Origin: Vibrio campbellii CAIM 519 = NBRC 15631 = ATCC 25920
Lineage (GTDB): Bacteria > Pseudomonadota > Gammaproteobacteria > Enterobacterales > Vibrionaceae
Reading direction: 5' to 3'
Length of the DNA: 64,000 bases
NCBI RefSeq assembly: GCF_002163755.1
Contig: NZ_CP015864.1
Span: 1 to 64,000 of the forward strand
Both the position numbers and the translations under genes were made by a program. The notes under the pieces are model-generated. The model had not been told where the DNA came from. It saw only the letters and a list, made by a program, of their open reading frames with translations, and did no database searches. Positions 1 through 7,753 of this stretch are shown here, piece after piece. Numbering within the stretch: the first letter of the stretch is position 1; each line of letters begins with the position of its first letter.

Positions 1-296
1 GACCAAGTGAGCAGGCTTTCTACGCCTAAGTTGGGTTCGGCGTTTACTAATATGGTCGCATCGACATGTTCCAATTCACTGAGTGTCATCTTGACTTCAG
101 AAAGATCAGGTAACGAGCTATCGACGATTGCGACATAGTGCTCATCTTGGTGAGGAGGTAAGTCAACTTCAGCGCCTTTGGCCAATAACACCGGCTGCCC
201 AAGTTGTTGTTCAATGGCGGTTTGTAAACCTCGACCTTGAATATTATTGAAGGTAAACAATAAGATGGTGTTTTTGATTGTGTTGTTGTTCAGCAT
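1..296 (-). CDS. N-terminal part of a putative response-regulator-like (LuxR/CsgD-type) protein, runs off the window
   Basis: Only the first 98 or so residues are inside the window; the 3' end lies beyond base 1. The start ATG shares one base with the stop of the upstream XRE-family gene (TAATG), so the two are translationally coupled. The visible part alternates beta-strand and helix (LLFTFNN, YVAIVDSSLPDL, ATILVNAEP) and resembles the receiver-like N-terminus of CsgD/VpsT-type regulators. The DNA-binding part is not visible, so the family is a guess from fold pattern and neighbours (an XRE regulator and a GGDEF protein). Confidence 0.4.
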   Translation of the reverse strand, partial: MLNNNTIKNTILLFTFNNIQGRGLQTAIEQQLGQPVLLAKGAEVDLPPHQDEHYVAIVDSSLPDLSEVKMTLSELEHVDATILVNAEPNLGVESLLTW

Positions 297-1111
297 TAGT
301 GGGCCTCCTCTCGAGACTGCATAAATTCATTTCCTACTTGATGGAAGCGATAGAGCACCAGATCCAAAAGCCCATCAAAGCAATGCTTTACCATGGGGTT
401 TTCAAATATTTGTGTGGCGGATGCTTTAAAAAACGTGACTCGTCTATGGTGGTAGAAATCCCGTATGAAAATGTCGAATAAAAGTTGTTTAATCACGGGC
501 TCATGAACCGGAAAATGGATGATGGCATTGCCCATTACGTGAAGGATATCTGAGACCAAAAACTTCAAAATCGACCGTCCTAAATGCCATAAGCTGAGAA
601 TCCTAAATTCAGACCTCAGCTCTTGGTAAATGAGATGACCAACTAACATACCTTTGCAGTAATAAAGACGCGCCTTACTGGGGGATTCACCAAATTGGTT
701 CAGCGTGTCTTCCACACCGCCTGGTGTGATTAACTGCTTGTGAACTGCGTCGATCTGTTCGTATTCGGACAGGCTGATTTGGCTGAGGGAGCAACTTTTG
801 ACATCGGTAACCTGATACTGGTAAACAATGTCTTTAAAGCTCAAGTAAATGCTTTTACTTTGCGAGGTTTTGACACGCTTGTACTCGCTGGAAGTGTATT
901 GGTATTGTTCGCCTATATAGTGAGAGAAGGCGAGTCGTTTTAATAAACTTGGTGTTACTTTGCCGCTTTCCCATTGACTTAACGTCGGTTGGTTTAAACT
1001 CTCAAAAGCACTGTAACTCCTTGCTAACTCATCGGCTAATTGGCCTTGAGTTAAACCCCTCTCCTTTCGAATTGCAGCAACTGCGTGCGAAAATTCTAAC
1101 TTGTTAACCAT
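296..1111 (-). CDS. XRE-family helix-turn-helix transcriptional regulator
   Basis: The first 60 residues form a Cro/C1-type HTH (AAIRKERGLTQGQLADELA, then NQPTLSQWESGKVTPS), so it should bind DNA. The remaining 200 residues have no family I recognise; a stretch around LYYCKGMLVGHLIYQEL is faintly reminiscent of a GNAT acetyltransferase core, which is speculation. I place the start at the ATG at 1111, because AGGA lies about 8 bases upstream. The in-frame ATG 21 bases earlier has no ribosome-binding site. It is cotranscribed with the downstream response-regulator-like gene through a one-base overlap. Target genes are unknown. Confidence 0.75.
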   Translation of the reverse strand: MVNKLEFSHAVAAIRKERGLTQGQLADELARSYSAFESLNQPTLSQWESGKVTPSLLKRLAFSHYIGEQYQYTSSEYKRVKTSQSKSIYLSFKDIVYQYQVTDVKSCSLSQISLSEYEQIDAVHKQLITPGGVEDTLNQFGESPSKARLYYCKGMLVGHLIYQELRSEFRILSLWHLGRSILKFLVSDILHVMGNAIIHFPVHEPVIKQLLFDIFIRDFYHHRRVTFFKASATQIFENPMVKHCFDGLLDLVLYRFHQVGNEFMQSREEAH

Positions 1112-1176
1112 ATATCTACGTCCTGAACTCATTATATTTTTAATTGCTTCGAAGCGGCTCAGAATGAGCCAAAACT

Positions 1177-2193
1177 CTATGTTCTTGATCTTTTTGTGAG
1201 GTACATCATTTGGTCTGCATGTTGGATTAAGGTGTCACTAGAGCTTCCCTCATAAGGGAAGCGAGCAACGCCAACACTCAAACCGATGTGAACGTTTTGA
1301 AAATGGATAAAAATAGGTGCACTGCATGCTTGATGTAGCAAAGACTGAAACTGTTCTAAATCCTTTGTATTTTCGAGCTCAGGTAAGCAAAGAATGAACT
1401 CGTCACCGCCAATTCTTGTGGCGAATTGGTCGTTGTGCAGCATGTTCAAAATACGTTGCGCAGTGATACGCAGTACTTTGTCTCCAGCGTCATGACCAAA
1501 TTCGTCATTCACGGCTTTAAAGCCATCTAAGTCGATATATAGCAAAGTGAACGGTTGAGCTCGTTGAATCTGTTGCTCTATCAACTGATTGCCTTTGAAG
1601 CGAGAGTAGCAGCCTGTTAGCTCATCTATCTCTAGCAGTCTTTCTAGTTTTTCAACTTGTTCATATTGCGTTTGCCAAGCGCTGTGCCAATAACTTTCAA
1701 TTGAGCGTAAGCCCTTGTAAATAAATAGGTTGAACAAGTACAGAAACGTACTCCGAATGGAAAACTCACTTAAACTTTGTAGTTTAAACGGGTCGTTACC
1801 CGCGGTTATCAAATCAATGTTAAAGCAAATAGCCATTGATAGGACATATGTGATTGACGACCAAAGAACGCCAAACTCAATCAAAGTGAGAAGAATATTG
1901 ACTGTAACCAAGGAAGAAAAAAGAAAGTGTCCGCCTAAGAAGTAGTACAAATAAAATGTGAGGGTATATCCGAGTATCAGTGCGATAACAACTGAGCGCT
2001 GTTTTTGTTCGAGTGCGAATGCTTTGCCCACCCAAAGGTAGATAAAGCAAATTCCCGCGGATAATGCATAAGGAAGGTATACAACATAATCAACCCCTCT
2101 GATTGCACAAGCGAAAAGGGTAATAAGAATCCCCAAACTTGTTGAGCGCATGTAGTAGTGCGTAAAAATTTTGGTGAACTGCGTTCTGTCCAT
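1177..2193 (-). CDS. Membrane-anchored GGDEF diguanylate cyclase
   Basis: 338 residues. The N-terminal half (about 1-170) holds several hydrophobic helices typical of a membrane sensor. A short linker leads to a GGDEF domain that starts at LEIDELTGCYSRF, with the intact active-site motif GGDEF near residue 262. This predicts synthesis of cyclic di-GMP from two GTP. The position of the RxxD inhibitory site, five residues before the motif, reads LHND, so product inhibition at that site is probably absent. The stop lies about 65 bases from the XRE gene start on the same strand, so cotranscription is possible. Confidence 0.88.
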   Translation of the reverse strand: MDRTQFTKIFTHYYMRSTSLGILITLFACAIRGVDYVVYLPYALSAGICFIYLWVGKAFALEQKQRSVVIALILGYTLTFYLYYFLGGHFLFSSLVTVNILLTLIEFGVLWSSITYVLSMAICFNIDLITAGNDPFKLQSLSEFSIRSTFLYLFNLFIYKGLRSIESYWHSAWQTQYEQVEKLERLLEIDELTGCYSRFKGNQLIEQQIQRAQPFTLLYIDLDGFKAVNDEFGHDAGDKVLRITAQRILNMLHNDQFATRIGGDEFILCLPELENTKDLEQFQSLLHQACSAPIFIHFQNVHIGLSVGVARFPYEGSSSDTLIQHADQMMYLTKRSRT

Positions 2194-2566
2194 AGTTATG
2201 TCTCAAAGGAACAGCAAATAATGGGCAGTTAGCGAGAGGAGTCCGTATGGGGTGAGTGTGAATGGAGAACGTGAGAAACAAATAAATGGTATCGCATGAA
2301 GTTAGAAGTGCGATGCGCATATGCTTTTTTCGGGCGTTTTTCTCGTCTGCAAGCGACACTGCATTTCATAAAGTTGCTCGATACCTACTGCCGTTTTTAT
2401 AAACTATTCTATGAGGCAAAGTTGCATAAAACTATACGGTTTTCGGGAAAATGCCCCGATCTCAATATGTCCGCATAAAAAGTGGGATACCGGCAAATTT
2501 ATCTTGTAAAAACTGGTACTTAAGTGCTAAGGATTATCAATAACATCATTCTCAAGTCGGAGGCTA
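2194..2566. other. Intergenic region with no convincing gene
   Basis: 373 bases between the cyclase and a small membrane protein gene. Short open frames exist on both strands, but none has a ribosome-binding site or a recognisable product. The promoter of the cyclase gene should lie next to base 2200. Confidence 0.5.
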
Positions 2567-2821
2567 CTACTTGAGTTTTCGGTGGACAAGGTAACCCATT
2601 GCATAACCAAGATAAAACAGAGCAGCAAGCGTCACAAAGGCAGAAATGTAGGCAAAAAAGTGATTCAGTCCCAAGCCAAAAGACAAGGTAAACGCGATGC
2701 CGTTTACGGCTTCCATTGGCATCTTGTACCACGACGCATGGACCGTCGAGCCAAAGAGAAAGAGTGTGCCAATTAAAAAGAGTGTGCCGATTGATAGGCC
2801 AACCCATCTGCTGCTGTTCAT
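2567..2821 (-). CDS. Small three-helix membrane protein, unknown function
   Basis: 84 residues, starting MNSSRWVGLSIGTLFL, with three hydrophobic segments and a basic C-terminus (VHRKLK), which suggests an inner-membrane protein with a cytoplasmic tail. I chose the ATG at 2821 because GAG lies about 9 bases upstream; an ATG two codons earlier (2827) is equally possible. A longer open frame upstream lacks a ribosome-binding site. No family recognised. Confidence 0.55.
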   Translation of the reverse strand: MNSSRWVGLSIGTLFLIGTLFLFGSTVHASWYKMPMEAVNGIAFTLSFGLGLNHFFAYISAFVTLAALFYLGYAMGYLVHRKLK

Positions 2822-2968
2822 GTTCATCTCAAGAGTTACAGAGCTCGTAACAAAATATTTCAGGATAAGTATTATACAACTGAGTGAGGGGGAGGGTGTT
2901 AGCAATATTTACGCGAATACAGCAAGAGGCCATCGGAGTGACCTCTTTTTAACCGAGTGGTGTGTTAA

Positions 2969-3118
2969 TTATCCAATCCAGGTGATGAAGTAAGGGATGA
3001 TCAGTGCATTGGCTAAATCGATGAAAAATGCGCAGACCAAAGGCACGATGATAAAGGCTTGGTGTGAATTACCATACTTTTGCGCGACCGCCGACATGTT
3101 TGCCATTGCCGTTGAAAA
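2969..3118 (-). pseudogene. gltS: 3' remnant of a sodium/glutamate symporter (GltS-like) gene
   Basis: The frame reads FSTAMANMSAVAQKYG, then AFIIVPLVCAFFIDLANA, up to a stop at 2969. This matches my memory of the last 45-50 residues of GltS-type sodium/glutamate symporters (AMANM..V followed by a final helix with FxDxxNA). Upstream of about 3118 the similarity ends abruptly, and the terminator of the dsbB-like gene occupies the sequence, so the rest of the transporter is gone. The remnant suggests that the dsbB cassettes arrived by recombination or insertion at this locus. Confidence 0.6.
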
Positions 3119-3137
3119 CCGTACTTTTGTGACCAAT

Positions 3138-3186
3138 AGAAAAGAGGAGTGATACAAGGTTGAATAAGCCTTGTACACTCCTCTTA
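3138..3186 (-). terminator. Rho-independent terminator of the downstream dsbB-like cassette
   Basis: A long hairpin with arms at 3142-3159 and 3169-3185 (GAGGAGTG and CACTCCTC, one bulged A) ends on the minus strand in TTTT. It lies just past the stop of the dsbB-like gene at 3204. Confidence 0.8.
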
Positions 3187-3203
3187 GTTCGATGAATAAC
3201 CCG

Positions 3204-3743
3204 TTAGTTAAATAGCCAGTAACTTTCTGGATTATCAGGACATTGATAAGGACCACACTCCGCAAACGTGCCAATAACATTAAGTGCTACGACAGAGATC
3301 GCTAGTAGGCATGTGATACGTCCCAAATTACTCATTTCATAAGGCTCTGGTGACTCTTCTCTGCTGGTCAGCATAAGGATGACTGCGACTGCAAATATCG
3401 TGGCAACAAACAAGACAAACGCCCAAGTGTAATAGTGCATCCCAAAGATTGGGCTACCGTAACCTGGCGTACCAGGTATCACGTGCAACGAAACTTGTCT
3501 CAATGAAGTTGCCACACCGTATAACGCACCGATCAGCACTACACCATAGTGTCGAGATTGTGGGCCATAGACCACGTTTAATAAGAAACCAAACATGATC
3601 ATAACAAAGCCGATACGTTGCAATAAACAGAGTGGGCAAGGCAGCTCATTCAGAGCAAATTGCAGCACAAAACCAATCAACAGCACGGCAGTCATGCCAA
3701 GTAGGCCAAAGGTATTAAGTAAAGCTAGATTGTTTCTATTCAT
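3204..3743 (-). CDS. DsbB-family quinone-linked thiol oxidase, copy 1
   Basis: 179 residues with five predicted membrane helices. The first periplasmic loop has the quinone-linked redox motif ELPCPLCLLQR, including the arginine expected near the ubiquinone site. Canonical DsbB has four helices and its second cysteine pair in the loop before the last helix. Here that loop (IPGTPGYGSPIFGMHYY) lacks cysteine, and the second pair lies after an extra fifth helix in ECGPYQCP at the C-terminus, still on the periplasmic side by topology. A strong AAGGGGG precedes the ATG. It follows a 51-residue membrane protein gene by 12 bases, and the pair is duplicated next door. No DsbA partner is visible nearby. 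Confidence 0.85.
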   Translation of the reverse strand: MNRNNLALLNTFGLLGMTAVLLIGFVLQFALNELPCPLCLLQRIGFVMIMFGFLLNVVYGPQSRHYGVVLIGALYGVATSLRQVSLHVIPGTPGYGSPIFGMHYYTWAFVLFVATIFAVAVILMLTSREESPEPYEMSNLGRITCLLAISVVALNVIGTFAECGPYQCPDNPESYWLFN

Positions 3744-3755
3744 GTGTAGCCCCCT

Positions 3756-3911
3756 TTATAGCAATATTGAAAGAGGATCGGTGGCGTGATGATTGAACCA
3801 ATACAGACCAATGATCACCGAGGAAGCAAAGAAGGCGTAGCCCACTGCTTTCTTACCTAAAAATGCGCTAAGCATTGCGATTAATAATAGTAAAAAGATT
3901 AGTGCCATCAT
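3756..3911 (-). CDS. 51-residue membrane protein, DUF5993-like, paired with the DsbB-like oxidase (copy 1)
   Basis: The frame begins MMALIFLLLLIAML and ends HHATDPLSILL. It has two hydrophobic segments split by GKK, a WFNHHATD motif near the end, and GGA about 7 bases before the first ATG. A second gene at 4689-4844 encodes a clear paralogue (WFQHHATDSLSILL) in the same position before another dsbB-like gene. That conservation is good evidence it is translated. I associate it with DUF5993 from memory. A role as accessory subunit or cofactor-binding partner of the oxidase is inference. Confidence 0.85.
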   Translation of the reverse strand: MMALIFLLLLIAMLSAFLGKKAVGYAFFASSVIIGLYWFNHHATDPLSILL

Positions 3912-4055
3912 GAGGAGTTCCTTCCTTACTCTCTGATTTCAATCCTTTTAACTATAGATACTGGAGGTTAATGCGCGAATTTATACAACAAAAAAGAGAA
4001 ATTTATTGGTTTGTAATGTGGAATTATGCGAACAATCCCATCTTGGGAATTTGTA

Positions 4056-4088
4056 TTAAAAAGCCCCAAAGCAGGTAACTCCGGGGCT
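4056..4088 (-). terminator. Rho-independent terminator of the upstream dsbB-like cassette
   Basis: The hairpin AGCCCC/GGGGCT (4062-4067 with 4083-4088) is followed on the minus strand by TTTTT. It lies downstream of the second dsbB-like gene, so each cassette has its own terminator. Confidence 0.75.
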
Positions 4089-4128
4089 AGTGAGGGCGGT
4101 GTTCTTCAAGTGGTGCTGAGCTTTTTAA

Positions 4129-4677
4129 TTATTTGAATAGATCAAGAAGCCAATAGCTCACAGGATCTGCCGGACACTCAAATGGGCCGCACTCGATAAA
4201 CGTTGAAATGACGTTTATTAGAACTGTTGCGATTGCTAGTATGCAAACACTTTTGGCAAGCGGGCTCATTTCGTGGTTTTGGTTTGAATACCTGTTATCC
4301 CAGAGAATGAGAAGCAGAGCAATACCAGCAACAGCCATACAGAAGATAACGAACGCCCATGTGTAGTAGTGCATGCCTAAGATAGGGCTTCCAAACCCCG
4401 GTGTTCCCGGGATAACGTGAAGAGAGATCTGTCTTAGTGATGTCGCTATACCGAATAAAGCGCCAATCAGAATAACCCCGTAGTGTTTTTGCTCAATGCC
4501 ATATACGACATTTAGCAAGAAGCCAAACATGATCATCACAAACCCTAATCTTTGCAACAAACAAAGTGGGCAGGGTAGTTCCCCCAAGCTAAATTGTAAA
4601 ATTGAACCCGTGAGTAGAACAAGCGTCATACCCAAAAGTCCTAGCGTGTTGAGTGTATCTATTGTTTTTCTATTCAT
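4129..4677 (-). CDS. DsbB-family quinone-linked thiol oxidase, copy 2
   Basis: 182 residues, colinear with copy 1. It has the motif ELPCPLCLLQR, five membrane helices, a cysteine-free loop IPGTPGFGSPILGMHYY, and the second cysteine pair at the C-terminus in ECGPFECP. The start at 4677 is set by GGGGGTGA upstream and by alignment with copy 1 (MNRK versus MNRN). A longer frame upstream is the shadow of the small membrane protein gene. The paralogues diverge mainly in helices 4-5, so the duplication is old and both copies look functional. Expected role: oxidation of a periplasmic thiol partner, with electrons passed to quinone. Confidence 0.85.
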   Translation of the reverse strand: MNRKTIDTLNTLGLLGMTLVLLTGSILQFSLGELPCPLCLLQRLGFVMIMFGFLLNVVYGIEQKHYGVILIGALFGIATSLRQISLHVIPGTPGFGSPILGMHYYTWAFVIFCMAVAGIALLLILWDNRYSNQNHEMSPLAKSVCILAIATVLINVISTFIECGPFECPADPVSYWLLDLFK

Positions 4678-4688
4678 TGCTTCACCCC

Positions 4689-4844
4689 CTACAACAAGAT
4701 CGACAAGCTGTCTGTTGCATGGTGTTGAAACCAGTACAAACTCAGGATCACGGACGTCACAAAACACGTATAGCCCAGCCCCTTCTTGCCAGTAAATACG
4801 CTTATCATAGCGACTAGGAGTATTAGAAATATTAAACTCATCAT
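4689..4844 (-). CDS. 51-residue membrane protein, DUF5993-like, paired with the DsbB-like oxidase (copy 2)
   Basis: The frame begins MMSLIFLILLVAMIS and ends HHATDSLSILL, with stop TAG 11 bases before the dsbB-like start. It is the same length as copy 1, with the same double ATG, the same GKK turn and the same WFxHHATDxLSILL end. It overlaps, in another frame, the false N-terminal extension of the dsbB-like gene. Function unknown; the fixed linkage points to a joint role with the oxidase. Confidence 0.85.
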   Translation of the reverse strand: MMSLIFLILLVAMISVFTGKKGLGYTCFVTSVILSLYWFQHHATDSLSILL

Positions 4845-5043
4845 AATGTTGAGACCTTCACTTTCTTACTTTTTTAATTTTTAAATGAACTACCTAACGT
4901 AGCAGTAAGAATTTTATTACTAAAAGGTCGGCGCATTGTTGTTTTTTTGTTGTTTTTTTTGGGTTTTTATTTTTCAGTTTTGATTTTGTATCGTTTTTAT
5001 AACTAATAAATTGATTTTTTCCAGTTTTTTATATCACTTCTAA

Positions 5044-5211
5044 ATGGTTGCTGAAATTGAGTCTCTGCGCACTGATGTCTCGAATGACCTTATCGAAGGT
5101 GGTGATTACAACGTGCAAGAGGTATCGAATTTGTTGGGCTATGGCGGCTGGAAAGGAGGACGTATACATGATGATGCGTCCTTCCGATTTGGAGTGATTA
5201 GTCGATACTAG
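5044..5211 (+). pseudogene. Remnant of an AraC-family regulator (second HTH helix region)
   Basis: The open frame contains RTDVSNDLIEGGDYNVQEVS followed by NLLGYGG. This matches the pattern R..A...L..G.Y.V.EVA..LGY of the second DNA-binding helix of AraC-type regulators. Similarity stops at GGWKGG, and the frame ends at 5211. No N-terminal domain precedes it; upstream is AT-rich sequence with T-runs. It looks like a decayed fragment. Confidence 0.5.
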
Positions 5212-5504
5212 ACCTCGTAATCGAACACGATAATGTCTTCAAGCAGTGGTCTAAACACCTCTTTCAACGCATCGTGCTCTGGGTGAGGTAGGTAGTTCTG
5301 ACGACCCGCTTCATTGGCAAACGTCATCATTACAGCGTGTGTGTAGTCTTTGTTTTTACCTTCTGGGCTGTTGTTTAAGCCCCATTCAACGTCGGTGACG
5401 CCTTCCACTTTCTTTGGCATGGCTTCGAATAGCTCTCGCAAGTGTTGGATTTTTTCGCTGGTGGCAGAAGCTTGAAATTTGATGAGTAGAATGTGTCTGA
5501 TCAT
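5208..5504 (-). CDS. Dabb-domain (stress-responsive alpha/beta barrel) protein
   Basis: 98 residues. It begins MIRHILLIKF and contains VEGVTDVEWGLNNSPEGKN and YTHAVMMTFANEAGRQNY, typical of the dimeric alpha/beta-barrel (Dabb) family. I chose the ATG at 5504, because AAGG lies upstream inside the seven-codon extension that starts at 5525. Members are small soluble proteins of varied or unknown enzymatic role. The stop codon overlaps the end of the AraC remnant. Confidence 0.8.
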   Translation of the reverse strand: MIRHILLIKFQASATSEKIQHLRELFEAMPKKVEGVTDVEWGLNNSPEGKNKDYTHAVMMTFANEAGRQNYLPHPEHDALKEVFRPLLEDIIVFDYEV

Positions 5505-6125
5505 GGGGTGAGAACCTTCATACATTTTATTTTGTGTTAGCGTATTATTGTAAATTGGTAGAAGTTAAAACCATAAAATTTAAATCAAAGAAATCTAAGT
5601 GCCTAGTTTGAAAAACGGAATACAGAGCACTGTAGAATCTGCTTGATTAGGAACTTCTTTCAAAACACCAGATGATTCAGCTTCATGCCGAACTATTGCT
5701 GCAAAGATAAGTGTTCATTAGTGTGTGCTTTGTTGATTAATAATTTGATAGTTAGCTAAGTTACGGGCTTCCACCTCTTTATGTTGCGCTCGTTACCATG
5801 GTGCAGAGCGAAAATTAATGTCATATCTAATGTTTCTCACTTTTCCAACAAGAATAACGTCCATCTAATCTCAAAAAGGGCTATTAATACCTAGCTTTAA
5901 GCTTTCCTCGTTTAAGAGAGCACTCTGTTGTTACATAAATAATTGTGATTACAATCAAAATTAGCAAAGCCCACCAAAAATTCTTAGTATGCATTCGATT
6001 GCTTATTTTTTATTGGTCTAATGTTATCCAATTAGCAGAAAGGTATTGCATTCAATACCGCATTTATCCTTACCTTCTTGCTATATGAATCATTTAGATG
6101 CTTACCCAATGATAAGGATTAGACA
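5505..6125. other. Long AT-rich intergenic region
   Basis: About 620 bases before the GH3 gene with no open frame I can support. The GH3 ribosome-binding site (AAGGA) lies at its right end. The promoter of the Dabb gene should be close to 5530-5600. Confidence 0.4.
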
Positions 6126-7667
6126 GTGAAATTTATCCACGCTCTTCGATATGCTCAAGTTAAGAAAAAATATAAGAAACTACTTAATGACCCCATCACT
6201 GGTCAAGAAAACGTGTTTAAGAAGTTGATTAAACTAGGTAGGAAAACCCAATTTGGTCAGCGATATAATTTCCATCGAGTTTGTAACATAAGAGATTTTC
6301 AGTCGTTTGTTCCCATCCAGACTAATGAAACCATTGCTCCTTATATGCAAAGAGTTACTCTTGGGGAGAAAAATGTACTTTGGCCTGGTAAACCGCGTTA
6401 CTTTGCGTGTACTTCAGGCACGACGGGAGAAATCAAATATGTTCCAGTGACAAAGGAAAGTCAGGCCAATCAATTACTTGGCTCGATGCAGTTGGCACAT
6501 TTATACCCTTTAGTGAGTCAGCAAAAATCACTGGTCCACGCCAACTGTATTGCCTTAACGGGTTCGTGTAAGACCGCCTCGATGAATGGTTTTCCCATTG
6601 GTAGGCTTTCAGGATTGACTCGTAAACTATTGCCTAAAAGGCTATTCACAGGTGTTATACCTGCTGAGGATACTTTAGATATTCCTGAGCACGAAGAGAT
6701 GATGCTACAAATTGCTCGTGAGGCTATCCATGCTGAGGATATTCGTTCTATCGTCGGCTTTCCTTCTTGGGTGGTTGTAATGTTGCAAGCTTGTCAAAAA
6801 GTATCCGGCTCTGAGTGCTTAGATCATATATTCCCTAATCTTGATACTTTTTATTCTTCAGGGACTCGATACCAACCTTACTTGCCCGCGATAGAGAAGA
6901 TATTGGGTCATAAAGTAAATGTTCGTGAGTTTTATTGTTCTTCGGAGGCTTTTTTTGCAGTGCAAGATTTAAAAGAAGAGGGAATGTTACTCGATACTCA
7001 TAACGGCGTCTTTTTTGAATTTATCCCTTTGAACGAATTTCATAATGCGATACCTACATGTCTTTCTTTGCAAGAGGTACAAGTAGACCAAGCCTACGTG
7101 ATGTTAATATCCACGTTTTCAGGTTTATATCGCTATTGTGTGGGTGATATAGTGAAATTTGTTTCTACCAACCCTTACCGTATAGTGGTATGTGGAAGGA
7201 CACAGCATGAATTAAATATTATGGGTGAACATATCCGGAGTGAACATGTTGAGTTGGTGATGAGTCAGGTTGCGCAAAAGCTAAATATTAGTGTGCATGA
7301 GTTTACAGTAGCCCCTAGCCCAATTTGCAATGACGCCAAATTATTTTATCATCAATGGTTTATCGAATTACCCGATAATGAACAGGTCAACTTATCGATG
7401 TTATCTGAGAAGCTTGATGAAGCGTTAATGTCACAGTGTGCATTTTATCAGGCATTTCGTAGTAAGGGAGAACTTAGCATGCCTGTAGTGACAAGGCTAA
7501 GAGAACGCTCATTTTGCGATTATCTCCTTAAAAATAAGAAACAAGTCGATAATCAACAAAAGATTCCCAGAGTCTCCAATAATCGCGATATCGCGAATAT
7601 ATTAATTGCCCAAGCTAAGGCACCACAAGCGAACGTAAACTTTGAGGAAGTATCTAAGGCTGGATAA
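6126..7667 (+). CDS. GH3-family acyl-adenylate-forming enzyme
   Basis: 513 residues, GTG start with AAGGA about 8 bases upstream. GH3 hallmarks are visible: an N-terminal helical segment (VFKKLIKLGRKTQFGQRYNF), the ATP-binding motif TSGTTGEIKYVPVT near residue 98, the middle motif YSSGTRYQPYLP, and GLYRYCVGDIVKF in the second half. Plant GH3 enzymes conjugate amino acids to acyl acids such as auxin or jasmonate through an acyl-AMP; bacterial homologues are mostly uncharacterised. Length fits the family. It stands alone, with no carrier protein or partner enzyme beside it, so the substrate cannot be predicted. Confidence 0.88.
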   Translation: MKFIHALRYAQVKKKYKKLLNDPITGQENVFKKLIKLGRKTQFGQRYNFHRVCNIRDFQSFVPIQTNETIAPYMQRVTLGEKNVLWPGKPRYFACTSGTTGEIKYVPVTKESQANQLLGSMQLAHLYPLVSQQKSLVHANCIALTGSCKTASMNGFPIGRLSGLTRKLLPKRLFTGVIPAEDTLDIPEHEEMMLQIAREAIHAEDIRSIVGFPSWVVVMLQACQKVSGSECLDHIFPNLDTFYSSGTRYQPYLPAIEKILGHKVNVREFYCSSEAFFAVQDLKEEGMLLDTHNGVFFEFIPLNEFHNAIPTCLSLQEVQVDQAYVMLISTFSGLYRYCVGDIVKFVSTNPYRIVVCGRTQHELNIMGEHIRSEHVELVMSQVAQKLNISVHEFTVAPSPICNDAKLFYHQWFIELPDNEQVNLSMLSEKLDEALMSQCAFYQAFRSKGELSMPVVTRLRERSFCDYLLKNKKQVDNQQKIPRVSNNRDIANILIAQAKAPQANVNFEEVSKAG

Positions 7668-7753
7668 CCGGTTTGATACCATTTAAGAGGATTAACTGAT
7701 GAGGTTAGATCATGTTAACCCTCAAATGAGCTATTCCCAGCTTTACTCAAAGC

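Noticed and set aside
2296..2478. 60-codon frame between the GGDEF gene and the small membrane protein
   Set aside because: No ribosome-binding site and no family pattern.
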